From the NCBI RefSeq assembly GCF_010671605.1, contig NZ_JAABOO010000001.1:682001-746000 (forward strand): a stretch of DNA of 64,000 nt. Direction: 5' to 3'. Each line of letters begins with the position of its first letter. Positions within the stretch are counted from its first letter, which is position 1. The position numbers were made by a program, and so were the translations under genes. This stretch comes from Leptobacterium flavescens. Its GTDB lineage: Bacteria; Bacteroidota; Bacteroidia; Flavobacteriales; Flavobacteriaceae. Positions 35,922-43,321 of this stretch are shown here, piece after piece. The notes beneath the pieces were generated by a model. The model did not search any database. It had not been told where the DNA came from and saw nothing but the letters and a program-made list of their open reading frames with translations.

Positions 35922-36604
35922 AATACAGCTGCATTATTGTAGATGATGAACAAACAGCCAGGAATATCTTAAAAAGATATGTCTCAGAAACTCCTTTACT
36001 CAATCTGAAGGCGGAGTGTAAAAATGCTATTGAAGCAATCGAGTACCTTCAGAAAAACCCGGTAGACATTGTTTTTCTCGATATTGAAATGCCCAAACTC
36101 TCCGGGCTGAACCTGGCTAGGATCATTGAAAGTAATATCCAGGTTATTTTTACTACTGCACACCGGGAATTTGCCGTGGAAGGCTTCGATCTGAATGCCA
36201 CCGATTATCTGCTAAAACCGTTTTCACTGGATCGTTTTCTGACCGCTGTAAAACGGGCTATCGAAAAACAAAAACCTTCACAGAACGAAGAAAATCAGGC
36301 TACAGATCATATGTATTTTAAGGTGGACAAGAAAATGGTAAAAATAATGTTCAGCGCCATCCTGTACATTGAAGGCCTCGGGAACTACCTCAAAATACAC
36401 ACTGCTGAAAATGCCTTTATCATCTATGATAAAATGAGCTCGCTTGAGGAGCTTCTTCATAAACATAAATTCAGAAGGATCCATAAATCCTATATCGTCA
36501 ACACCGGAAAAATAAACGCCTATACCAAAGAATTTGTAGAAATAGGCAGAAAACAGCTTCCGGTCAGTTCTACTTACCGCGACCGTTTTATGAACTCCTT
36601 TTAG
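35918..36604 (+). CDS. LytTR-type response regulator
   Basis: A 228-residue regulator: receiver domain at 1-115 with acidic DD near residue 9 and phosphorylatable D55 in VFLDIEMPKLSG, then a LytTR DNA-binding domain from about 130 (DHMYFKVDKKMVKI, then FRRIHKSYIVNTGKI). LytTR proteins bind pairs of direct repeats about two helix turns apart. Partner of the kinase just upstream. Target genes are unknown; the beta-helix gene 138 bp downstream is a possible one. Confidence 0.92.
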   Translation: MKYSCIIVDDEQTARNILKRYVSETPLLNLKAECKNAIEAIEYLQKNPVDIVFLDIEMPKLSGLNLARIIESNIQVIFTTAHREFAVEGFDLNATDYLLKPFSLDRFLTAVKRAIEKQKPSQNEENQATDHMYFKVDKKMVKIMFSAILYIEGLGNYLKIHTAENAFIIYDKMSSLEELLHKHKFRRIHKSYIVNTGKINAYTKEFVEIGRKQLPVSSTYRDRFMNSF

Positions 36605-36742
36605 GAAAAACAAGAGCCCGGGACATCGCCTTGAGTTTTTTGGCTTGTTAATTGCTCTCCATATCTCAATTATGGCACTTTTAACGATTTAATGCCTGAT
36701 ATTGAGCAATCATTGGTAATTTTATATTAAGCACTATATGAA

Positions 36743-38176
36743 ATGAAAAAATTAGTTTATCTCCTTCTATTCTTATCTCAGCTGCTTGCAGCCCAGGATG
36801 AAAAAATCTATCATTTTGACGGAAGCGGTATTGTTGAGGGAAAAGTTTCGGACGAAGTAGCAAGAGCCAATAAAAACCATCTTAACTCTTTGATGAAAAA
36901 GGCAAGTTTAGACGGTTATACCAGATTTGTGGTTCCAGCACTTGACGCTTATTTTGAAACTGCAAATACCTTTGCCATTACTTTTCCTGCATACAGGGGG
37001 ATCACCGTACCGAAAGGGATGCATCTGGAATTATCGGAAGACACCCATCTGAGAACACAGCCTAATCCCTATCCAAAAACCTGCCTGATAGGAATGGTCA
37101 ATGATAATTCGAGTATAAGCGGAGGGCATTTATACGGCGACAGGGATGAGCATGATTATTCGTATCGCCAGAAGTGGCCCACTCACGAATGGGGAAATAT
37201 CATGGAGATCTTTGCCGTTAAAAATATAAGAGTGGAGAATGTTCGTTTTTATAATGCTACAGGCGATGGGATACATATTTACAGTAAAGGCTTCTATTTT
37301 TATTCTCAGAAAGAAAGCACCAAAAGCAAATATATCCCGACTAAAAATGTACTTATCAAGGGATGTACCTTCGATGCTTCGAGGCGAAATCAGATATCTA
37401 TTACCGACGGGCATGGTATTATTGTTGAAAACAACACCTTCCTGCGTTCGGGGGTGGATACCGAATTTTCCAGGGGAACACTCCCCAGGTATGCCATAGA
37501 TGTGGAAGCCCAGCGTAGCGCAGATAAGAACGGTAAACTGATAGAATATCAGAAAGCCACGAATGTCATAATCCGGAATAATACCGAAAAAGGAGGTGCC
37601 AGAGGAGCCTTTCTAGCCTATGTATGCGATACCATTTCCATACACGATAATAAAACCGAGAACGATATAAGTTCTACCTACGCCACCAACGTTAAGATAA
37701 GCAACAATGTTATAAAAGCCCCGGGAGAAAGACGAAGAGGATCGGGTATCGGCATAGGAACTCCCAATACCAGGAGAGTTTACGGAATAGAGGTTTCCGG
37801 TAATACTATTGAAAACTACGAAGTGGGTATTACAGCTTATAATCGCAAACTTACTATCTCCAATAATACGGTCAATAATTTTAGATACAACGGTGTTTTC
37901 CTGAAAGAAGCAGAAGAAGCTAAAATTCATGGAAATACCTTTAACTCTGTCGAATTGGGGTCTACCGGACTCTTTATGCATGAGACCACCGGTTCGGAAG
38001 TAGATATCTACAATAATATTATGAACGTCAGGGGAAATCCCGTCAAGTTCGTGGGAGTGAATAAACAGGGAGCTAACAGCCCCAATTCCATTCGGGTGTA
38101 TAAAAATAAATTCAACACTCCCCTCTCTCCTATTGTCAGTAATTCGAACGGTATATCTTTAAAAGAAGGAAAATAG
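36743..38176 (+). CDS. Secreted right-handed parallel beta-helix protein
   Basis: A 477-residue exported protein (signal peptide to about residue 19, LLAAQ). Residues 90-440 are a series of short N-rich turns of the N-x-I/V-x-x-N-T type (VENVRFYNATGDGIHI, IIRNNTEKGGARGAF, IEVSGNTIENYEVGI), which is the pectate-lyase-like beta-helix. This fold occurs in polysaccharide lyases, epimerases and hydrolases; no catalytic set was recognised, so the substrate is open. No C-terminal T9SS sorting domain is seen. Confidence 0.8.
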   Translation: MKKLVYLLLFLSQLLAAQDEKIYHFDGSGIVEGKVSDEVARANKNHLNSLMKKASLDGYTRFVVPALDAYFETANTFAITFPAYRGITVPKGMHLELSEDTHLRTQPNPYPKTCLIGMVNDNSSISGGHLYGDRDEHDYSYRQKWPTHEWGNIMEIFAVKNIRVENVRFYNATGDGIHIYSKGFYFYSQKESTKSKYIPTKNVLIKGCTFDASRRNQISITDGHGIIVENNTFLRSGVDTEFSRGTLPRYAIDVEAQRSADKNGKLIEYQKATNVIIRNNTEKGGARGAFLAYVCDTISIHDNKTENDISSTYATNVKISNNVIKAPGERRRGSGIGIGTPNTRRVYGIEVSGNTIENYEVGITAYNRKLTISNNTVNNFRYNGVFLKEAEEAKIHGNTFNSVELGSTGLFMHETTGSEVDIYNNIMNVRGNPVKFVGVNKQGANSPNSIRVYKNKFNTPLSPIVSNSNGISLKEGK

Positions 38177-38219
38177 ATCCTTTTCTTTTATAGCTTATTC
38201 AGGTGAGTATTTTGTTAAT

Positions 38220-38256
38220 CTACTATACAATTAGTAGAATTACTATTTTTTTAGTA
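38220..38256 (+). promoter_or_regulatory. Double TACTA-N6-TAGTA dyad operator
   Basis: Two inverted repeats with the same layout: TACTA at 38221-38225 with TAGTA at 38232-38236, and TACTA at 38241-38245 with TAGTA at 38252-38256. Centres are 20 bp apart, and the second dyad overlaps the -7 box. Half-sites and spacing resemble BlaI/MecI-type operators. Confidence 0.65.
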
Positions 38257-38262
38257 GATTTG
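38255..38262 (+). promoter_or_regulatory. -7 box of the TonB-like/serine hydrolase unit
   Basis: TAGATTTG, an exact consensus match, 20 bp before the ATG and overlapping the second dyad. A bound repressor would block the polymerase. Confidence 0.6.
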
Positions 38263-38282
38263 AGATCTTTAAAACAACTCAT

Positions 38283-38750
38283 ATGATAACAACAAGACAA
38301 TCTGCGTTCAGGAATCGTTTTTTTACTGCTCTTTTTCTTATGGTCGTACTGGCCTTTTCCAGCCTAAATGCTCAAAACCAGGATCAGGACAACAGGCCGG
38401 CAGAGTATCAGGGTGAAAAGGATATGAGCTGGGCAATAGCCCATTATATGGTATATCCGGAAGAAGAGAAAGACACTAACCGTGGTGGAATTGTAGACGT
38501 ATCGTGGACAGTGACCAAAAAAGGAAAAGTAAAAAACGTAAAGGTGGCATTAAACCGGAGTAAGAAATTCTCGGAAATAGCCATTGCCCGAAAGAAGCTG
38601 GGAAACAAAGATGTTCTTGAGGTCAATCAGGCTGTTATAGACAATCTTATCCGAAGTGTGGAAATGCTTAATTTCAGTCCGGCCCGCAAAAATGGAAAAA
38701 CTGTAAAATCTGTAATTTCAACTTCAGTAGAATTTATTTTAATAGATTAG
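38283..38750 (+). CDS. TonB C-terminal-domain-like exported protein
   Basis: A 155-residue protein with a hydrophobic export signal (FFTALFLMVVLAFSSLNAQ). Residues 60-155 match the TonB_C pattern: GGIVDVSWTVTKKGKVKNVKV, then a helix and SVEMLNFSPARKNGKTVKS. No proline-rich spanning region or ExbBD genes accompany it, so it is not a standard energy-transducing TonB. In Bacteroidota such domains often occur with BlaR1/M56 sensors. The serine hydrolase gene starts 8 bp after its stop, so both belong to one unit controlled by the double dyad. Confidence 0.75.
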   Translation: MITTRQSAFRNRFFTALFLMVVLAFSSLNAQNQDQDNRPAEYQGEKDMSWAIAHYMVYPEEEKDTNRGGIVDVSWTVTKKGKVKNVKVALNRSKKFSEIAIARKKLGNKDVLEVNQAVIDNLIRSVEMLNFSPARKNGKTVKSVISTSVEFILID

Positions 38751-38758
38751 ATCCTTAT

Positions 38759-40282
38759 ATGAAAACTTCCAATCTTTATTCCTCCCTGTTTTCTCTGGGC
38801 CTTTCGATAAGCCTTGTTCTTTTTTCTTCTTCCTGCAAGGGTCAGAAAGAAACAGAGATCAATAAATACGGGAAATTCCTTTCCGAGATCCATCAACGGG
38901 GACAATTCAATGGCAATGTACTGGTGGTAGAGAACGGCAAAATTGCCTTTCAGGGAGCTTACGGCCTGAGTAATACGGACCCTGCAGATTCATTAAACCT
39001 TCATTCGGTATTCCGTCTGGGGTCAGTCAGTAAACAATTCACGGCTATGGCCATCATGATCCTGAAGGAAGAAGGAAAGCTTAAATACGATCAGGACCTC
39101 AGCGATTTCATCCCGGAATTACCATACAAAAACATCAATATCCGGCATTTGTTGAATCACACCTCAGGTTTACCCGATTATACCAGGCTAATGGCAGAAA
39201 ACTGGAAACCTGAGTTAGAAGAAGATGATCCCGAAAGGTTTATTTCCGGCAACGAAGACATTATTAAGATGCTGGCCGAAAAAAAGCCAGAAATATATTT
39301 TCGTCCGGGTGAGCAATGGCAATACAGCAATACAGGCTACGTCCTTCTGGCCTCCGTGGTTTCAAGAGCTTCGGGCCTGCCCTTTGAGCAATTCCTAAAA
39401 GAATACATCTTCAAACCTATTGCTATGAACAGCACTGTAGTCTATGATTATGTTCCGGGCAAGGATCCTTCCATGCCGCTAAGGGTTTATGGTTACCGCA
39501 AGGAGTTAAGCGGAGAGCTGGTACCGAACGACTGCCATTTTTTAAATCCGGCACAGGGAGATGGCGGGATTTATTCCACCCTGGGAGATATGTATAAATG
39601 GGATCAGGCGCTATATACCGACAAACTCGTTCCTCAAAGTACATTGCAGGAGGCATTTACTCCCGGAAAACTTAATGACGGAAGCAATACCAACTACGGT
39701 TTTGGTTGGTTTATCCCTAACACAGCTTCCGGTAAAAAAGTGGTAGATCATACTGGAGGATGGGTCGGTTTCGTGACCTATATTTACCGTGAAACAGAAG
39801 AAAACAACTGTATAGTGATCCTCACGAATAATTCCAGCAGCTATTTTGGCGGGGCAATGTTCCCCCTGAGAAATATCCTGGATGGTAAGCCCTATACTAT
39901 TCCGAAACTACAGATCAGTGAAGCTATCGGGCAGTCCGTACTTAACGAAGGGATAGATAAGGCCAAAGAAGAATATCGAAGGCTAAAATCCGAATTTCCG
40001 GACGATTATATTTTCAGGGAAAACCAGTTGGACAGGTTGGGGGATCAGCTTTTGCAGATGAACAAACCTGAGGAAGCAGTTGAGATCCTTCGTCTTAATG
40101 TGGAAGAATATCCCGGGTCTGCCAGGGCATTAAACGGATATGGTGATGGTCTTCTCAGCGTAGGTGATACCCTGACGGCCCTTCAGAAATACAAAAAAGC
40201 CCTGACCATAGATTCAAGCCTGACCGGTCTGAAAGAAAAAATAAATACCATTGAAGAGCATTTTGCCGGGAAGGAGAAATAA
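38759..40282 (+). CDS. Serine hydrolase, class C beta-lactamase/DD-peptidase fold, lipoprotein
   Basis: A 507-residue lipoprotein (lipobox SSSC, Cys26). The penicilloyl-serine transferase motifs are S89-V-S-K92 in RLGSVSKQF, Y189-S-N191 in QYSNTGYV, and HTGGWVGF near residue 330 in place of KTG. A C-terminal region of about 110 residues with helical TPR-like repeats (EEAVEILRLNVEEYPGSARALNGYGDGL) follows. The HTG third motif is typical of esterases and peptidases of this fold, so a true beta-lactamase activity is unproven. It shares a promoter with the TonB-like gene. Confidence 0.88.
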   Translation: MKTSNLYSSLFSLGLSISLVLFSSSCKGQKETEINKYGKFLSEIHQRGQFNGNVLVVENGKIAFQGAYGLSNTDPADSLNLHSVFRLGSVSKQFTAMAIMILKEEGKLKYDQDLSDFIPELPYKNINIRHLLNHTSGLPDYTRLMAENWKPELEEDDPERFISGNEDIIKMLAEKKPEIYFRPGEQWQYSNTGYVLLASVVSRASGLPFEQFLKEYIFKPIAMNSTVVYDYVPGKDPSMPLRVYGYRKELSGELVPNDCHFLNPAQGDGGIYSTLGDMYKWDQALYTDKLVPQSTLQEAFTPGKLNDGSNTNYGFGWFIPNTASGKKVVDHTGGWVGFVTYIYRETEENNCIVILTNNSSSYFGGAMFPLRNILDGKPYTIPKLQISEAIGQSVLNEGIDKAKEEYRRLKSEFPDDYIFRENQLDRLGDQLLQMNKPEEAVEILRLNVEEYPGSARALNGYGDGLLSVGDTLTALQKYKKALTIDSSLTGLKEKINTIEEHFAGKEK

Positions 40283-40303
40283 GTAATTCCCGTAATTTTA
40301 AAA

Positions 40304-40321
40304 GGCCCGGAAAACCCGGGC
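40304..40321. terminator. GC-rich hairpin after the serine hydrolase
   Basis: GGCCCGG/CCGGGCC stem with a five-base loop, 21 bp after the stop and between convergent genes. There is no T-run, so termination is only suggested. Confidence 0.4.
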
Positions 40322-40367
40322 CCAGCAATCAACTTGCTACTAATCAATAAAAAAGAATTATTACACC

Positions 40368-40598
40368 CTATTGAATTTCTTCACAATAGAAGCCTTTGGA
40401 GTTCAGTAATACCTCAATCTCGGGAGCGATGTCTTTCAATGCTTCCACTCTCAGGATATTATCGCAGTCCTCAAAATCAAAATCTACGGCTTCTATTTCA
40501 GCAAAAACCGATAAAAGTTGCCTGATCACATATTCCTTGCTCAGATCCAGATCGGTTTTAAATACGAGTACTTCGTAAACAAAATCTACTTCCACCAT
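40368..40598 (-). CDS. Small acidic hypothetical protein, last gene of tetR operon
   Basis: A 76-residue protein with no signal or membrane segment. The predicted order (strand YEVLVFKTDL, helix EYVIRQLLSVFA, strand AVDFDFEDCDNILRVEA, helix IAPEIEVLLNSKG, strand FYCEEI) is the ferredoxin-like fold seen in HMA domains, but there is no CxxC. Its start overlaps the end of the MBL-fold gene by 13 bp, which supports translation as part of the operon. The function is unknown. Confidence 0.75.
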   Translation of the reverse strand: MVEVDFVYEVLVFKTDLDLSKEYVIRQLLSVFAEIEAVDFDFEDCDNILRVEALKDIAPEIEVLLNSKGFYCEEIQ

Positions 40599-41719
40599 TC
40601 TGTATATTCGGTTCCTAATTTATCTATAACTACAGGCTCTCCAATCTCCGGGCTGACTACCGGGATTTCAAGTTCCTTTGCTTTTTTAATGACCCTGTCC
40701 ACAGGCTCCGTCCACGGATGAAAAGCCAGTTTAAAGGCTCCCCAGTGTATGGGCATGATATACTTTGCCTTTACATCTGCACCGGCCTGAGCCGTTTCTT
40801 CCGGGAACATATGCACGTCAGGCCAGAGTTCATTGTATTGTCCGCATTCCATCATTGCAAAATCAAAAGGACCGTACTTATCTCCTATTTCCTTAAAATG
40901 AGGGCCATATCCGCTGTCTCCGCTAAAAAAGATCTTTTCGTCAGCAGATTCGATGATCCAGGAACTCCAAAGCGTACTTTCCCGGGTATTGAATTTCCTT
41001 CCCGAAAAATGCCGGGCCGGGGTACATCTGAAGATCAGATCGCCATAACCGGTTTCTTCCCACCAGTCCAGTTCTATAATACGTTCCTCCTCTATTCCCC
41101 ATTCTTTCAGATGTGTTCCTACCCCCAATGGAGTATAAAACATATTCACCTTGTCCTTTAGCTTTTTAATGGATCCGTAATCCAGATGATCATAATGATC
41201 GTGCGAAATGATCACCGCATCGATCTCGGGCAGTTTTTCCACGGCAATAGGAAGTTCCGAACTAAACCGTTTTGTCCCCAATAAGGGATGCGGAGCCGGA
41301 ACGCTGCCAAACATCGGATCTATAAGTATATTCTTTTGATCCATCTGAAGTAAAAAAGCCGAGTGCCCAAACCATATCAATCTCGTCCCTTCTTCATATT
41401 CAGCAATACTGAGGGAATCGATCTTTTTAACTGCAATGTCCCTTTCCGGAACCGTTCCGGGTTCCTTTCTGAAAAACTTGACAGCAGAAGATGCCATATC
41501 CCTGAAGCTCATATCGAGCCTTATTTCCTTATCATTAACGAATTTCCCATCCTTGTAATTGGCAGATCTGGCAAAAACAGCCTGTTGCTCCCTGGAGATA
41601 TCTCCACCGAATTGCGGGCTTAGATTAACGAAAGCCAGATATCCAACTATCAATATTCCTACTAACAAACCTAATGTTATCAACATACGCTTTATATATT
41701 TTAAAATTTTCCTGATCAC
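40586..41719 (-). CDS. Membrane-anchored MBL-fold metallohydrolase
   Basis: A 377-residue protein, GTG start at 41719 or ATG at 41686. One N-terminal membrane helix (about residues 12-32) precedes a metallo-beta-lactamase fold: H173-D-H175-Y-D177-H178 in IISHDHYDHLDYG, then PARHFSGR, FSGDSGYG and MPIHWGAFKL. This is the UlaG/NAPE-PLD-like branch. NAPE-PLD hydrolyses N-acyl phosphatidylethanolamines, but substrates for the bacterial relatives are mostly unknown. It follows the SDR gene by 14 bp and overlaps the next small gene. Confidence 0.88.
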   Translation of the reverse strand: MIRKILKYIKRMLITLGLLVGILIVGYLAFVNLSPQFGGDISREQQAVFARSANYKDGKFVNDKEIRLDMSFRDMASSAVKFFRKEPGTVPERDIAVKKIDSLSIAEYEEGTRLIWFGHSAFLLQMDQKNILIDPMFGSVPAPHPLLGTKRFSSELPIAVEKLPEIDAVIISHDHYDHLDYGSIKKLKDKVNMFYTPLGVGTHLKEWGIEEERIIELDWWEETGYGDLIFRCTPARHFSGRKFNTRESTLWSSWIIESADEKIFFSGDSGYGPHFKEIGDKYGPFDFAMMECGQYNELWPDVHMFPEETAQAGADVKAKYIMPIHWGAFKLAFHPWTEPVDRVIKKAKELEIPVVSPEIGEPVVIDKLGTEYTEWWK

Positions 41720-41733
41720 GATTTGTAAATCCT

Positions 41734-42564
41734 TTATTTAGGCATTACAGCATTTTTGAGCATATTGGCAAAAGATCTTTTTGACATCAATCTGCGCATC
41801 CTCATGGTCATTTTTGCATCCTTCCCGACAAGGTTCTTATTGGGGGTTTTTGATGTTGTACATCTGTAGATCAGATCTGCAACATCCTGCGGATTTCCAT
41901 AGCCGAATGGTTTTGGAGGTTTCGCCAATATGGCTTCGAAATTTTCCTTAAACCTTTCTCTTTGTGTATCCAGGTCTGCCTTTTTATTTCCTTCTGCAAA
42001 GCTCATCGCATTTCCGAAGCCTGTTTTAAAAGCTCCCGGAGCAACTGTCTTTACATCGATCCCGAATTGTTCCAATTCGAACTTCAGGGATTCCGAAAGG
42101 CCTTCTACAGCAAACTTGGAAGCATTGTATAAAGAGAGCATAGGCATCCCAACCGAACCCGCCAGAGACGTAACATTTACGATCGTTCCGGAATTCTGGC
42201 GTCGCATCTGAGGCAGAACCTCCCTGATAGTATTTACCACTCCGGTAAAATTAGTATCCATTTGCTTCTTCACATCTTCCTCGCTGGCTTCTTCCAGGTA
42301 TCCAATCGCACCGAAACCGGCATTATTGATCAGGGCATCAATGCTTCCGAATTCCTTTAAACCTTCCTGTATCGCCTGTTGAATTGTTGTACTATCGGTC
42401 ACGTCCAGGCGTGTTACTAGTACATTGCTCAAAGCGTTGAGTTCGGTCTCTTTTTCCGGGGAACGCATGGTAGCAATCACATTCCAGCCTTCCTGTTGAA
42501 ACTTCCGGGCGGTAAGTCTTCCAAAACCCGAAGATGCACCTGTAATTAAAACTGTCTTTTTCAT
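41734..42564 (-). CDS. Short-chain dehydrogenase/reductase
   Basis: A 276-residue classical SDR: TGASSGFG near residues 8-15 binds NAD(P), NNAG lies near residue 80, the catalytic Ser is in NVTSLAG, and Y146-x3-K150 lies in LYNASKFAVEG. R34 in ATMRSPEK suggests NADPH preference. The C-terminal 40 residues are basic. It is the second gene of the tetR operon, with a second copy of the putative operator 17 bp upstream of its ATG. The substrate is unknown. Confidence 0.9.
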   Translation of the reverse strand: MKKTVLITGASSGFGRLTARKFQQEGWNVIATMRSPEKETELNALSNVLVTRLDVTDSTTIQQAIQEGLKEFGSIDALINNAGFGAIGYLEEASEEDVKKQMDTNFTGVVNTIREVLPQMRRQNSGTIVNVTSLAGSVGMPMLSLYNASKFAVEGLSESLKFELEQFGIDVKTVAPGAFKTGFGNAMSFAEGNKKADLDTQRERFKENFEAILAKPPKPFGYGNPQDVADLIYRCTTSKTPNKNLVGKDAKMTMRMRRLMSKRSFANMLKNAVMPK

Positions 42565-42580
42565 AATTTGCTCTTATAAA

Positions 42581-42594
42581 TGAATTTTTATTCG
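42581..42594. promoter_or_regulatory. Second TetR-type operator candidate, before the SDR gene
   Basis: TGAATTTTTATTCG is a TGAAT-N4-ATTCG dyad with one asymmetric end base. It has the length and ends of the site at 43208-43221 and lies 17 bp upstream of the SDR start. Confidence 0.5.
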
Positions 42595-42612
42595 TTTTTA
42601 AATTAAAAATTT

Positions 42613-43185
42613 TTAGCTTTTTATCGCATCCCAAAGCATAGAGAACATGGTATCGGCATTTTCTTCATTCAGTTCCATTTGCTTATTCAGGATCAATACC
42701 ACCGATTCATTCAGCATGGCCGTCATGATGGCTTTTAGAATACTGTTGTCTACTTCCTTTAACAGCCCTTGTTCCTTACCTTCCTGGAACAGAAGAGTCC
42801 CTATATCATGGAGTTTAAGGTCTCCTTTTACAGTCATCTCTTCACAGTAAGGCGATTGCTTCACCTGATCTATAAAAGCTTTCTCCTTAAAGTTGTTAAT
42901 GCTGAAATTAAGCCACTGCAGCCATATTTTTTTAAGCTTTAGTTTATAGGGTAGCTCCGTATTGAGTTGCCCCAGGCTCAGATCTGCTTGTTCTCCTATC
43001 AATTCCGAGAAAATAGAGAGTATCAGGTCTTCCTTATTCTTGAAATAGATATATAATGTTGCGGGAGATAGTCCGACTTTCCGCGCCAGACTTGCCATTT
43101 TCACACCTGCTATCCCCTTTTCATACACAATATCCAGGGTGTGTTTTATAATATCCTTTCGCTTATTCTCGTCTTTAACTCTCAC
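42613..43185 (-). CDS. TetR/AcrR-family transcriptional regulator
   Basis: A 190-residue repressor. The N-terminal helix-turn-helix covers about residues 10-55 (VKMASLARKVGLSPATLYIYFKNKEDLILSIF); the C-terminal domain would bind a ligand. The start is a GTG at 43185. The promoter box ends four bases before this GTG, so the message is probably leaderless. The SDR gene begins 48 bp after its stop. Autoregulation is inferred from the dyad at 43208. Confidence 0.9.
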   Translation of the reverse strand: MRVKDENKRKDIIKHTLDIVYEKGIAGVKMASLARKVGLSPATLYIYFKNKEDLILSIFSELIGEQADLSLGQLNTELPYKLKLKKIWLQWLNFSINNFKEKAFIDQVKQSPYCEEMTVKGDLKLHDIGTLLFQEGKEQGLLKEVDNSILKAIMTAMLNESVVLILNKQMELNEENADTMFSMLWDAIKS

Positions 43186-43189
43186 TGCG

Positions 43190-43197
43190 CAAAGATA
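43190..43197 (-). promoter_or_regulatory. -7 box of the tetR operon
   Basis: TATCTTTG on the minus strand, an exact match. The dyad at 43208-43221 sits just upstream, in the spacer between the -7 and -33 elements. Confidence 0.6.
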
Positions 43198-43207
43198 TAA
43201 ATAAAAA

Positions 43208-43221
43208 TGAATAAATATTCA
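43208..43221. promoter_or_regulatory. TetR-type operator candidate in the tetR promoter
   Basis: TGAATAAATATTCA is a perfect TGAATA/TATTCA inverted repeat with a 2-bp centre, 22 bp upstream of the GTG. A protein bound here would cover the promoter spacer. Confidence 0.6.
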
Positions 43222-43321
43222 CTTTTAAAAATATTTTAAGAAAAAAACGACTCAAAAAAAGCGGACACACCGGTTCCATCCAGTATATCCGCCCGTTGTA
43301 AGCGCTATGACTATCCCTGCA

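Noticed and set aside
36605-36660. Hairpin after the first LytTR gene as a terminator
   Set aside because: The pairing is short with a long loop, so it is not convincing despite a T-rich tail.
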